Shown piece by piece: positions 1-9,067 of a stretch of DNA of 64,000 bases. The DNA lies in contig NZ_JAKFHA010000003.1 of assembly GCF_021502675.1 (NCBI RefSeq), forward strand, positions 138,644 to 202,643, in the 5' to 3' direction. The first letter of the stretch is position 1. The number at the start of each line of letters is the position of its first letter. This DNA is from Yinghuangia soli. GTDB taxonomy: Bacteria > Actinomycetota > Actinomycetes > Streptomycetales > Streptomycetaceae. The position numbers and the translations under genes are program-made. The notes beneath the pieces were generated by a model that had not been told where the DNA came from, made no database searches, and was given only the letters and a program-made list of their open reading frames with translations.

Positions 1-1000
<1,000 letters not shown>

Positions 1001-1004
<4 letters not shown>

Positions 1005-1747
1005 AGCTCACCCTGCGCGTCTGGCGCCAGAAGAACGCCGATGCCCCCGGAGCCATGGCCGCCTACGAGGTCGACGGCGTCTCCCCCGACATGTCCTTCC
1101 TCGAGATGCTCGACACCCTCAACGAAGACCTCATCGTGCAGGGCGAAGACCCGGTGGCCTTCGACCACGACTGCCGCGAGGGCATCTGCGGCGCCTGCAG
1201 CCTGGTCATCAACGGCGACGCGCACGGCCCGGAACGCACCACCGCCTGCCAGTTGCACATGCGGTCCTTCCGCGACGGCGACACCATCGACGTCGAACCC
1301 TGGCGCGCGGCCGCCTTCCCCGTGGTCCGCGACCTCGTCGTGGACCGGACGGCCCTGGACCGGATCATCCAGTCCGGCGGCTATGTGACCGCGCCGACGG
1401 GTTCCGCCCCGGATGCCCATGCCGTCGCCGTCCCCAAGCCCGACGCTGACCACGCCTTCGTGCACGCCGAGTGCATCGGCTGCGGCGCATGTGTCGCGGC
1501 CTGCCCCAACGGCTCCGCCTCGCTGTTCACCGCCGCCAAGGTGAACCACCTGAACGTGCTGCCGCAGGGAGCCCCCGAGCGGGAGAGCCGGGTCCTGGAC
1601 ATGGTCGCCCAAATGGACGCCGAGGGGTTCGGCGGCTGCACGCTCGCCGGGGAGTGCGCGACCGCGTGCCCGAAGGGGATCCCGCTGCAGGCCATCACGA
1701 CGATGAACAAGGAGTGGCTCCGCGCGGCCCGCACGTCCAAGCGCTGA
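1001..1747 (+). CDS. sdhB: Succinate dehydrogenase/fumarate reductase iron-sulfur subunit
   Basis: This 248-residue protein passes electrons from the FAD subunit to the quinone site. The N-terminal plant-type [2Fe-2S] domain has C58, C63, C66 and C83 (CREGICGAC and TAC). The C-terminal ferredoxin-like domain has C158, C161, C164 and C168 ([11 protein letters not shown]), then C213, C219 and C223 ([15 protein letters not shown]) for the remaining clusters. The GTG start overlaps the sdhA stop by 4 nt, which fixes the start. Length and the separated cysteine pattern fit the Sdh1 group better than the 250-260 residue SdhB of the four-subunit enzyme. The assignment to complex II is firm; the Sdh1 subtype is inferred. 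Confidence 0.95.
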
Positions 1748-1843
1748 CCGGACCGCGGACCGGCGACGCGACGGGGGGCGATCCGCCCTAGAATCACCTT
1801 TCTTTGCGGTAGTGCCCTGGGCATGCTCCGGAAGGTGTCGACG

Positions 1844-3949
1844 GTGAGACGACGGCGGATATCCGCGGTTTTCATGGCGGTGTTCGCCCTGGCCGCCGGC
1901 CTGGTGTCGCCGAGTGCCGGGCAGGCGGGTGTCGGCCGGCCGGCCGTCATGCAGATCGTCGCGCACCAGGACGACGACCTGCTCTTCATGAACCCCGACA
2001 TCCAGAAGGCGATCGATGCGGGCGTGCCGCTCACCACCGTGTACCTGACGGCAGGCGAGAACACGCCGAAAGCGCTGCCTGCCGGGGTCAGCCAGGAGGA
2101 GTACGCCGAACACCGCCAGGAAGGCGTCCGCGAGGCGTACGCCTGGATGGCCGGAGTGGACGGCTGCGAGGAAGCAGCGTCCGGCTGGGGTGCATGCTGG
2201 GACGAGGTCCGCCCGTCCGGTCTTCCGCGACCTGTCGAGGCTTTCAAGCTCAAGTCCCCCGGCAAGAGCGTCACGTTGGTCTTTTTGAACCTGCCCGAGG
2301 CGGCCGATAAGCGCCACCTGGGCGGCAAGGCACTCGAACAACTCGGCAATAGCGCGGTGAGCACGAGCACCCTGGACGCCGACGGTCCGAACGGGGCCGT
2401 CTGGCCGGTCTCCTACACCGGACTGACGCTGCGCAACGTGCTCACCGCCCTGATCACCTGGACCGAGGCCAGGGTCGTGCGTGCCCTGGACACGACCGAC
2501 GATCCCTCCCACGCCGCAAGCCACTCCGACCACGTGGCCGCCGGCAAGGCCGCAGACGCCGCCGTCGCGCACCACCAGCGGATGCACCCCGACCCCGGCG
2601 TGCGGGTGCTGATGGAGCACTACCGCGACTACAACATCAGCGCTCTGCCGCAGAACCTGTCCGGGCCGGATGCGGCGCAGAAGACCGCCGCGTTCGCAAA
2701 GTACGCCGCCAATGACGGCGTGCTGCTGAAGTCCCACGCGGTCACCGCGGACGGCATGCCGGACCCGGCCACCGGATCGGGCGCGGGCTATGGTAGCTGG
2801 GCGGTGCGGGAGTACGCGGCCGAGTCGCGCGGCACGCAGTGGGCGGGCCGGGACGCCGCCGGCCGGATCCATGCATTCGTCGCGGTCGGAGCGACGCTGT
2901 ACGAATGGACCGAGAACGCCGCGGGCGGCTTCGATGGTCCGGTTGTCCATGCGGGTCCTCCTGTTCTGGGCGCGATGGCCGAAGGCGTGGCCGTGGGCAA
3001 CGACCAGGGCGGGCGGATGGCGGTGTTCGTCCAGGCGCGCCTCACCCGGAACATCTGGACGCACTATCAGCGGGCCGACGGCAGTTGGGGCTGGGCGGAC
3101 CTGGGCAACCCCAACGCGGGCCGGCCCGAGAGGCTCTATGTGAGTCCGCCGACGGTCGTCTCCAACGCGGACGGCCGACTGCAGGTCTTCGTCCGCAACG
3201 GCGGAGGCGGTATCAGCACGCGATGGCAGACGACCGCCGGCGGCGCCTGGTCGGACTGGACGCACTTCACGGTCAACGTCGTCGACGGCAAGCAGCACCC
3301 GGCAACAGAACCGGTTCGCGGGACGGTCCACCTTGTCCAAGGTGCGCCGACCGCCGTCCTGGCCGGCGATGCCCGGTCGCCGGCGACTCGGCGCATCGAA
3401 CTCTTCGGCTCGGCCCCCAGCCGCGTCATCCACGCGTACCAGACCGCCCATGACTCCGGTTTCACGTCCGATCCCGGGTTCCCGGTACGGCCTCCCGCAA
3501 GTCCGGTCCGGGCCGCCGTCAACGCCTCCGGGCGCGTCGACCTGATGTTCCGGGCCCCGGGGACCGGACAGGTGCAGGCGTTCTCGCAGACCGCCCCGGA
3601 CGCCGGGTTCGCACCGGTGCCGGCGGACGTCGGCAGCGGTGGTCAGAACGGCGTCGGCGAGATCGCCGCCGGACACGGGGACGACGGGAACGGCATCCGC
3701 ATCGTGGCCGCCCAGCGCACCGGCGCCGGCAGCATCGGCGCCGTCCTGCAGAACTCCCCCGACGGTCCGTTCGGCACCTGGAAGGACATCGGCGGAGGCC
3801 GACATTTCGTCGGACTCCCGGTCGTCGCCGTCGACCGGCTCGGCAGTACGGAGACACCCGTCGTGCTGGCTCTCGGCGCCGACGGCCGGCTGTGGGTGTC
3901 CCGCGGCTGGGACCTCCCCCCGCTGAGCCCGATAGGCGGTCCTGCGTAA
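1844..3949 (+). CDS. Secreted PIG-L family deacetylase with C-terminal beta-propeller-like region
   Basis: PIG-L/LmbE enzymes are zinc N-acetylglucosamine-type deacetylases. The metal motif AHQDDD sits at residues 40-45, with a matching late histidine in HSDHVAAG. An Arg-rich start followed by a hydrophobic stretch is a Sec signal peptide, so the enzyme is probably exported. After about residue 300 the protein has repeated Trp- and Gly-rich blades (for example WTHYQRADGSWGWADLG) like the sialidase/PLL-lectin propellers found fused to secreted actinobacterial PIG-L proteins. GTG 1844 is preferred to ATG 1823 because GGAAGG at 1830-1835 lies 8 nt before it. The natural substrate is unknown; a cell-wall or extracellular amino sugar is an inference. 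Confidence 0.85.
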   Translation: MRRRRISAVFMAVFALAAGLVSPSAGQAGVGRPAVMQIVAHQDDDLLFMNPDIQKAIDAGVPLTTVYLTAGENTPKALPAGVSQEEYAEHRQEGVREAYAWMAGVDGCEEAASGWGACWDEVRPSGLPRPVEAFKLKSPGKSVTLVFLNLPEAADKRHLGGKALEQLGNSAVSTSTLDADGPNGAVWPVSYTGLTLRNVLTALITWTEARVVRALDTTDDPSHAASHSDHVAAGKAADAAVAHHQRMHPDPGVRVLMEHYRDYNISALPQNLSGPDAAQKTAAFAKYAANDGVLLKSHAVTADGMPDPATGSGAGYGSWAVREYAAESRGTQWAGRDAAGRIHAFVAVGATLYEWTENAAGGFDGPVVHAGPPVLGAMAEGVAVGNDQGGRMAVFVQARLTRNIWTHYQRADGSWGWADLGNPNAGRPERLYVSPPTVVSNADGRLQVFVRNGGGGISTRWQTTAGGAWSDWTHFTVNVVDGKQHPATEPVRGTVHLVQGAPTAVLAGDARSPATRRIELFGSAPSRVIHAYQTAHDSGFTSDPGFPVRPPASPVRAAVNASGRVDLMFRAPGTGQVQAFSQTAPDAGFAPVPADVGSGGQNGVGEIAAGHGDDGNGIRIVAAQRTGAGSIGAVLQNSPDGPFGTWKDIGGGRHFVGLPVVAVDRLGSTETPVVLALGADGRLWVSRGWDLPPLSPIGGPA

Positions 3950-4090
3950 CCCGACCACGCGGAGGCTTGCCGACCTGAACGCCTGCGGGCCCGGGCCGGA
4001 AACCGCCGAGCATCGGCCGACACGGGAGCAGCGATCCGTGGCGATGCGAGGGGCAAGCGCGGACGCCCCGATCGGAATTAGGGTTGGCGG

Positions 4091-5014
4091 GTGCGAGAGC
4101 AAGGATTGCGGCTCCGACGCGTGGGCAAACGCTTTCGGCGCGCGGACAATTGGGTTCTTCGCGATGTCGATGCACGTCTGGAGCCCGGAAGGCTCGTCCG
4201 CGTCGACGGTGCCAACGGCAGTGGCAAGTCGACACTGCTGCGGGTGATTGCCGGGACGACCCGCCCCGACCGCGGGCGGGTCCACGGCCGCCCGCCGACG
4301 GCTTACGTTCCCGAGCGGTTTCCCGGGGATCTGCCGTTCACGCCGGCCGACTACCTGGCCCATATGGGCCGCATCCACGGCCTGTCCACCGCTCGCGCGG
4401 TCGAAAGAGCAGGCGAACTGCTGGAGTTGTTCGGGGCGCACGGGTATGCGCGCACCCCGATGCGGGCCCTGTCCAAAGGCACGAGCCAGAAGGTCGCCGT
4501 CGCACAGGCGTTGCTGGCCGAGCCCGGCCTCCTCGTCCTCGACGAGGCGTGGACCGGCCTGGACCCCCCTTCGCGCGCGATCCTGGACTCGGCTGTACGC
4601 GAACGGGTCGTGCACGGCGGAACGGTCGTCTTCGTCGACCACGACGCCCTGCGATTGGCCGACACCGTGGACACGACCCTGTTAGTCCGCGACGGTCAGG
4701 TCACACGGGTGCCGCCGAGCATCGAACTGCTGGTCCACGGACCGCGGCGCGTGTCCGTGCCCGCGTCGCTCGTCCGCATCGACGTCGATCTGGGGATGGC
4801 CGCGGACGTCGCTTCCACGCCGATGCCGCCAGCCCTGGTCACGGCCCTGCGGTCGATGCCGGGCGTACGGGACGTGTGCCCGCGACCCGACGGCCACGTC
4901 AACGGGTACCGCGTGGACGTCGACCCGGACGTGTGCGCCGACGTCCTGCGTGCCCTGCTCGCGGACCCGGCCACGCGGATCCGCCGCGTGGCGGAAGAGG
5001 AGCCTGGCACGTGA
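4091..5014 (+). CDS. ABC transporter ATP-binding protein
   Basis: This 307-residue ATPase has Walker A GANGSGKST (40-48), an unusual signature LSKGTSQKV (127-135), Walker B LLVLDEAW (147-154) and switch His in FVDHD (about 184). The first 200 residues are the nucleotide-binding domain; the last 100 are a small alpha/beta extension found in some exporter ATPases. Its TGA stop overlaps the GTG of the following membrane protein, so the pair forms a two-gene exporter. The classic Q-loop Gln is not obvious (the stretch reads AYVPERFPGD). The cargo is unknown. Confidence 0.9.
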   Translation: MREQGLRLRRVGKRFRRADNWVLRDVDARLEPGRLVRVDGANGSGKSTLLRVIAGTTRPDRGRVHGRPPTAYVPERFPGDLPFTPADYLAHMGRIHGLSTARAVERAGELLELFGAHGYARTPMRALSKGTSQKVAVAQALLAEPGLLVLDEAWTGLDPPSRAILDSAVRERVVHGGTVVFVDHDALRLADTVDTTLLVRDGQVTRVPPSIELLVHGPRRVSVPASLVRIDVDLGMAADVASTPMPPALVTALRSMPGVRDVCPRPDGHVNGYRVDVDPDVCADVLRALLADPATRIRRVAEEEPGT

Positions 5015-5688
5015 TCCCCCCGCGCGTTCTTCCCCTGGCGCGCTACCAACTGGCTCTGCTGTTGAGGTCGCAGTGCTGGGTGGCGCCCGTGGTGCTGTAC
5101 GCGGCCCTCGTCGTGGGCGGCGCGGCCGGCGGACAAGAACTCGGCGACTCCCTCGCGTGGGCCGGCGCCGCCCTCATCCCCGTCACCGCCTGGGTGTCCC
5201 GCCTCGTGGTCACCGCCGAGTCCACCGCCGAACGAGCCGTCGTGGCCGCCGTGGTCGGCCCGCGCCGCGTCCAGGCCACCGCCCTGGCCGTGGCACTCCT
5301 GTTCGCCGCCGTGCTGGGCGCGGCCGGGGTCGTCTTCGAATACTTCGCCTCGGTCAAACCCCCGCCGGGCGCGCCCCGATCAGCCGGATCCGTCCTGCTG
5401 CAAGGCGTGATCGTGGTCGTCATCTGTCTGCTCGCCGGTTCGGCGGCGGGCGCTGTCAGCGCCCCGCCGCTCGTGCATGGCCGAGGGCCGGGCCTCGCCG
5501 CACTGGCAGCTGTCGTCCTTGCTTGGCTCGTGATGCCGCTGTCACCGGCCAACGCGGCGATCCGAAGCCAGTACACCGCCGCCCCCGACCCCACCTTCGC
5601 ACTTCTCGCACCCGTAATCGGCGTTCTCGTCCTGACCGTTCTCGCCTGGACGACGTCCCTCGTCTGCGTAGGCCGCGGCCGGGCGTAG
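5011..5688 (+). CDS. ABC transporter membrane (permease) subunit
   Basis: This 225-residue protein has about six hydrophobic segments, including WVAPVVLYAALVVGGAA, ATALAVALLFAAVLGAAG, VIVVVICLLAGSAAG and VLVLTVLAW. The GTG start lies in a 4-nt overlap with the ATPase stop, the standard arrangement for an ABC-2-like exporter pair. No sequence family beyond a generic ABC permease is recognisable, and the substrate cannot be inferred. It converges on the monooxygenase remnant, with only 94 nt between them. Confidence 0.8.
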   Translation: MIPPRVLPLARYQLALLLRSQCWVAPVVLYAALVVGGAAGGQELGDSLAWAGAALIPVTAWVSRLVVTAESTAERAVVAAVVGPRRVQATALAVALLFAAVLGAAGVVFEYFASVKPPPGAPRSAGSVLLQGVIVVVICLLAGSAAGAVSAPPLVHGRGPGLAALAAVVLAWLVMPLSPANAAIRSQYTAAPDPTFALLAPVIGVLVLTVLAWTTSLVCVGRGRA

Positions 5689-5782
5689 ACGCCGGCCGGC
5701 TCACCAACGCTCGGCCCCTGCCGCGAGTGCCACGGCCGTCCTGAGCCTGCCAGGCAGTGCAGATGTCAGGAGCACGCACTGG

Positions 5783-6751
5783 TCAACGGGCAGGCGCAAG
5801 CAGTTCGGCGGCCTGGATGATGAGGGATTCGAGGTAGGCGCGGGCGGGGCCGGGGCGGGTGAGGGGGGCGGCCTGGCCGGACCAGAGGCTGGTGAGGTCG
5901 GGGGTGCCCTGAAGGGTGGCGGCGCGGCGGAGGGGTTGCATCAGGGCGTTCTGGACGGGATAGGCGGGGACCTCCTGTTCGGCGTGGGCGAGTTCGCGGG
6001 TCAGGCGGTTGGGTATGCCGCGGGCGGTCCGGCCGGAGAACAGCCGGGTCAGGACTGTGGTGCGGGCGGCGTCGGAGTGCAGTGCGGCGCGGTGGACGGG
6101 GCTTGCCGCGGACTCGTCGGTGCCGAGGAAGCCGGTGCCGATCTGGACGCCGTCGGCGCCGAGGGTCAGGGCTGCGGCGATGCCTCGGCCGTCGGCGATG
6201 CCGCCCGCGGCGATGACGGGGATCGCGATGGCGTCGGCCACTTGGGGAATCAGGGCGAACGTGCCCACCAGGGATTCGCCGACCGGGCGGAGGAAGGCGC
6301 CGCGGTGGCCGCCGGCGTCGCTGCCCGAGGCGACGACGGCGTCGAGCCCGGCATCGGCCAGGGCGACGGCTTCGGCGACCGTGGTGGCGGTGCCGAGCGT
6401 GGTGATGCCCAGGCGGCGGGCCTCGGCGAGGACGTCGTGGGACGGGATGCCCATGACGAAGCTGACGACCGGGGGCCGGGCTTCGAGGAGGGCGGCGATC
6501 TGGTCGTCGTAGTCGGGCAGGTCGATGTCCGCGGTCAGGGCGTCGGCGTCCAGGCCCAGTTCCTCGTAGAAGGGGCGGATGCGGTCGACGGCGGTGCGGA
6601 GTGCGGGGCGGGCGGGCATGGTGCGGGGTTCGCCGGCGAGCGGAATCCAGAGGTTGACCGCGAAAGGCTGCGTGGTGGCGGCCTTGAGGTCGTGGACGAG
6701 GGTCTTGATCGCGCCCGGGTGGAGGTGGTGGGCGCCGAAGGAGCCGAGGCC
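5783..6751 (-). pseudogene. Nitronate monooxygenase (NMO/2-nitropropane dioxygenase family), 5' end missing
   Basis: The remaining 322 residues match the FMN-dependent nitronate monooxygenase fold: GSFGAHHL near the N-terminus, then PFAVNLWIP, the SGSDAGGHRG active-site loop and phosphate-binding VIAAGGIADG with GADGVQIGTGFL. Family members start about 40 residues earlier with an IVQGPMGG-type FMN segment followed by a GGLGSFG strand. Here homology stops exactly at 6751, inside that strand, and the upstream frame (VLTRTR) has no ATG or GTG. The lost part contains FMN contacts, so the product is probably inactive. Bases immediately to the right belong to a different truncated gene on the other strand (see 6752-7048). 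Confidence 0.8.
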
Positions 6752-7048
6752 GCGCGTCCGCGTCAGTACTGCTCGGACGCCTGCCGCATGCGCGCCTACC
6801 GGACCCGGCGGGCCGAATCCGCGGAATCCGCCGGCCCCGGCGGCAGCGGCTCGCCGATCGACCGGCGGCCGCTGCGGCACTCGCCCTGCTGCTCGAACCG
6901 GCGGGCCTGCCCGATCGACCGGCCGACGAGCCCACCGATGACCCCGCCGACGACCCCACCCACGGCCTGTCTCGCGACCCGGCTCACGACCCGGCACGTA
7001 CCCTGTCCCCCGCCCCCGCCCCACTCCACAGCCTGGCCAACAGCCTGA
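6752..7048 (+). pseudogene. 3' fragment of a CxxxC zinc-finger-like small protein
   Basis: The plus-strand frame opens abruptly with RPRQYCSDACRMRAYRTRR, the hallmark C-terminal block of small actinobacterial proteins whose full form begins with a CxxCG pair and continues GRPRxYCSDACR. Only the second half of the presumed zinc site (C and C of YCSDAC) remains, followed by a Pro/Thr-rich tail ending at TGA 7046-7048. No start codon precedes it. The fragment abuts the 5'-truncated monooxygenase on the opposite strand at 6751/6752, as expected if one deletion removed both promoters and both N-termini of a divergent pair. The tail after about 6850 may be non-native sequence. Confidence 0.55.
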
Positions 7049-7091
7049 CCCGCGACCCAGCCCGCGACCCAGCGAAGGATGCCCACGTCCC

Positions 7092-7664
7092 ATGACCGCA
7101 CCCGCAGCCGGTTCCCCCGCCCAGACCGCCGTCGTTCTCGCGGTCAGCAGCAACGCCGAGTACTCCTTCAGCAAGCCCAACCGCCCGAGCATCCGCCTGC
7201 TGACCGGCCGCGGCGTCGAAGGCGACGTGCACGCGGGCGTGACCGTGAAGCACCGGTCCCGCGTGGCCCGCGATCCCAGCCAGCCGAATCTGCGCCAGGT
7301 GCACCTGATGCACGACGAGCTGCACACCGAGCTGCGCGCCGAAGGCTTCTCGGTCGCGGCCGGACAGCTCGGCGAGAACATCACCACGACCGGCCTGGAC
7401 GTCCTGGGCCTGCCCACGGGCACGCGCCTGCACATCGGCGCGGAGGCGGTCGTCGAGGTGACCGGCCTGCGCAACCCGTGCGCGCAGATCGACGGCTTCG
7501 AAGACGGCCTGCTGTCCCGGCTGGTCGGCCGCGACGAAGACGGCAACATCGTGCGCCGCGGCGGCATCATGGGCGTCGTGCTGGCCGACGGCGACGTGCT
7601 GCCCGGCGACCCGATCCGCGTCGAGCTGCCGGCCGGGCCGCACTCCCCGCTTCAGCCCGTCTGA
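7092..7664 (+). CDS. MOSC domain protein
   Basis: This 190-residue single MOSC-domain protein has the conserved Cys in RNPCAQIDGF (C130), which in MOSC proteins binds sulfur or the molybdenum cofactor, plus GRGVEGDVHAG and QLGENITTTGLD, both characteristic of the family. Stand-alone bacterial MOSC proteins (YiiM-like) act in molybdopterin-dependent N-hydroxylated-compound reduction or sulfur transfer; which applies here is not visible. Its last codons and stop lie inside a 15-bp tandem repeat (7651-7710), so copy-number change there would alter the C-terminus. Confidence 0.9.
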   Translation: MTAPAAGSPAQTAVVLAVSSNAEYSFSKPNRPSIRLLTGRGVEGDVHAGVTVKHRSRVARDPSQPNLRQVHLMHDELHTELRAEGFSVAAGQLGENITTTGLDVLGLPTGTRLHIGAEAVVEVTGLRNPCAQIDGFEDGLLSRLVGRDEDGNIVRRGGIMGVVLADGDVLPGDPIRVELPAGPHSPLQPV

Positions 7665-7710
7665 CTTCGGCCCGTCCGACTTCGGCCCGTCCGACTTCAG
7701 CCCGCCCGAC
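7651..7710 (+). repeat. Four tandem copies of a 15-bp unit spanning the MOSC stop codon
   Basis: Units of TTCGGCCCGTCCGAC and one- to three-base variants start at 7651, 7666, 7681 and 7696. The MOSC stop TGA (7662-7664) is inside the first unit; the C-A variants at units 1 and 4 suggest two older flanking copies and two newer identical ones. Confidence 0.9.
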
Positions 7711-7789
7711 CCGCCCGGGCCACCGGGCGGCGACGCCCGGACGGACCTCCCGGCGCGCGCCGGGCGCGGAATCTGCCGACGATGAAGGC

Positions 7790-8770
7790 ATGATCACCGC
7801 GCCGACCGGCCTGCCCGAGAACGCCGACCTGCCCGAGCTGCCGTACGGAGCATGGTCGGAGACGCTCGACACCCTGCATCTGTTCGCGCAGATCGTCGGC
7901 AAGGTGAAGCTGGCCGCGACGCACCCGCAGAACCACTGGTGGAACATCACGCTTTCGGTCGACACCCGCGGCCTGACCACCCGCAGGCTCTCCGCCAACG
8001 GCATCTTCTTCGACATCGCGTTCGATTTCGTGGACCACCTCCTGGTGGTCCGCACCGACCGCGGCCAGGTGCGGACGTTCGCCCTCGACGGCGGCCTGAG
8101 CGTGGCCGCGTTCGACAAGAAGCTGCACGAGACGCTCGCCGCCCTGGGGGTGGACGTGCCGCTGCTGGAAAAGCCGTTCGGCGTCGAGCACCTGACCACG
8201 CCGTTCCCGGATGACACCGCGCACGCGGCCTACCAGCGCGAGTACGTCGAGCGGTATTGGCGGGCGCTGGCCTGGTCGGCGGACGTGCTGCAGGAGTTCG
8301 CGGGCTGGTTCACCGGCAAGTCCAGCCCGGTACACGTCTTCTGGCATTCGTTCGACCTGGCCCTGACGCGCTTCTCGGGAAAGCGCGCCGCGCCGCTCGC
8401 GGACGCCGATCCCGTGACCGCGGAGGCGTACACGCACGAGGTCGTGTCGTTCGGCTGGTGGCCGGGCGACCCGAAGGTGCGCTATCCGGCGTACTACTCG
8501 TACACCTCGCCGCAGCCGGACGGGCTTGCCGCGCGGCCGCTGAGCCCGGCCGGGGCGGAGTGGGTGAACGACGGCGGCATGGCGCTGCTGGCCTACGACG
8601 CCGTCCGAGCGGCGGAGAACCCGCGTCGGACCCTGCTCGCGTTCCTGCAGACCGCCTTCGACGCGGGTGCCGCCGCGGCCGACTGGCCCGCGGACGAGCT
8701 GACGTCCAACTGGTGTCCGACGCCCGAGCAACTGCAGGCTCTGGCGCGCTCCGGCCTGCGCGTGCGCTGA
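7790..8770 (+). CDS. DUF5996 family protein
   Basis: This 326-residue protein matches the DUF5996 family of unknown function common in actinobacteria. Recognisable blocks are LPYGAWSETLDTLHLF near the start, WWNITLSVDTRGLTT, FDFVDHLLVV, VHVFWHSFDLALTRFSG and EVVSFGWWPGD. It appears cytosolic, with no signal peptide or membrane helix. The ATG at 7790 follows GATGAAGG; the 126-nt gap from the MOSC gene is partly filled by the 15-bp repeats. No function can be assigned from the sequence or its neighbours. Confidence 0.85.
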   Translation: MITAPTGLPENADLPELPYGAWSETLDTLHLFAQIVGKVKLAATHPQNHWWNITLSVDTRGLTTRRLSANGIFFDIAFDFVDHLLVVRTDRGQVRTFALDGGLSVAAFDKKLHETLAALGVDVPLLEKPFGVEHLTTPFPDDTAHAAYQREYVERYWRALAWSADVLQEFAGWFTGKSSPVHVFWHSFDLALTRFSGKRAAPLADADPVTAEAYTHEVVSFGWWPGDPKVRYPAYYSYTSPQPDGLAARPLSPAGAEWVNDGGMALLAYDAVRAAENPRRTLLAFLQTAFDAGAAAADWPADELTSNWCPTPEQLQALARSGLRVR

Positions 8771-8844
8771 CCAGGCGCCCGCACCGGAGCCGGCATCCAC
8801 AGCCTCGCCCCATACCCGCGTGCACCGGAGCGCGCCGCTCATCT

Positions 8845-8850
8845 AGGCTC
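8845..8850 (+). promoter_or_regulatory. Candidate -10 box (TAGGCT) for a leaderless leader ORF
   Basis: TAGGCT ends 6 nt before ATG 8857, the spacing expected when transcription starts at the A of the start codon. The -35 region is poor, so this is a moderate prediction. Confidence 0.4.
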
Positions 8851-8856
8851 GGCGTC

Positions 8857-8907
8857 ATGCCCGGACCAGGTTGGTACCTCAGCACCCCGCCGCCGGTCGC
8901 CCTCTAG
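8857..8907 (+). CDS. 16-residue leader ORF upstream of the EamA exporter
   Basis: The ORF reads MPGPGWYLSTPPPVAL, with ATG at 8857 and TAG at 8905-8907. It contains adjacent Trp and Tyr codons and a PPP triplet; consecutive prolines slow ribosomes and need EF-P. A small hairpin (GGT-CGCCC/GGGCG-ACC, 8895-8915) covers its stop, a strong 9-bp hairpin follows at 8964-8992, and a third hairpin overlaps the RBS of the exporter at 9068. This layout resembles peptide-controlled attenuation or translational coupling. Translation of the ORF is unproven. Confidence 0.4.
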   Translation: MPGPGWYLSTPPPVAL

Positions 8908-8963
8908 GGCGTACCGGCACGGCCGTTTGCTCAGCCCCGTAGTACGAGGGCTTCTTACGCATG

Positions 8964-8992
8964 CCGTCGTCGGCGCATAGACGCGACGACGG
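8964..8992 (+). promoter_or_regulatory. Perfect 9-bp hairpin in the exporter leader
   Basis: CCGTCGTCG (8964-8972) and CGACGACGG (8984-8992) form a perfect 9-bp stem with an 11-nt loop, midway between the leader ORF and the EamA start. No U-tract follows, so an antiterminator-like or structural role is as likely as termination. Confidence 0.5.
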
Positions 8993-9021
8993 TGTGGTCT
9001 TGCGCCATGTCCGCGGTGCGC

Positions 9022-9060
9022 CCGTTTCGGATCCCTTTTCCCAGGTCCTGAAACGGAAGG
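9022..9060 (+). promoter_or_regulatory. Hairpin partly masking the RBS of the EamA gene
   Basis: CCGTTTC (9022-9028) pairs perfectly with GAAACGG (9050-9056). The 3' arm contains the first two bases of the GGAAGG Shine-Dalgarno (9055-9060) that serves GTG 9068, so folding should reduce initiation. Confidence 0.45.
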
Positions 9061-9067
9061 CTTCTGC

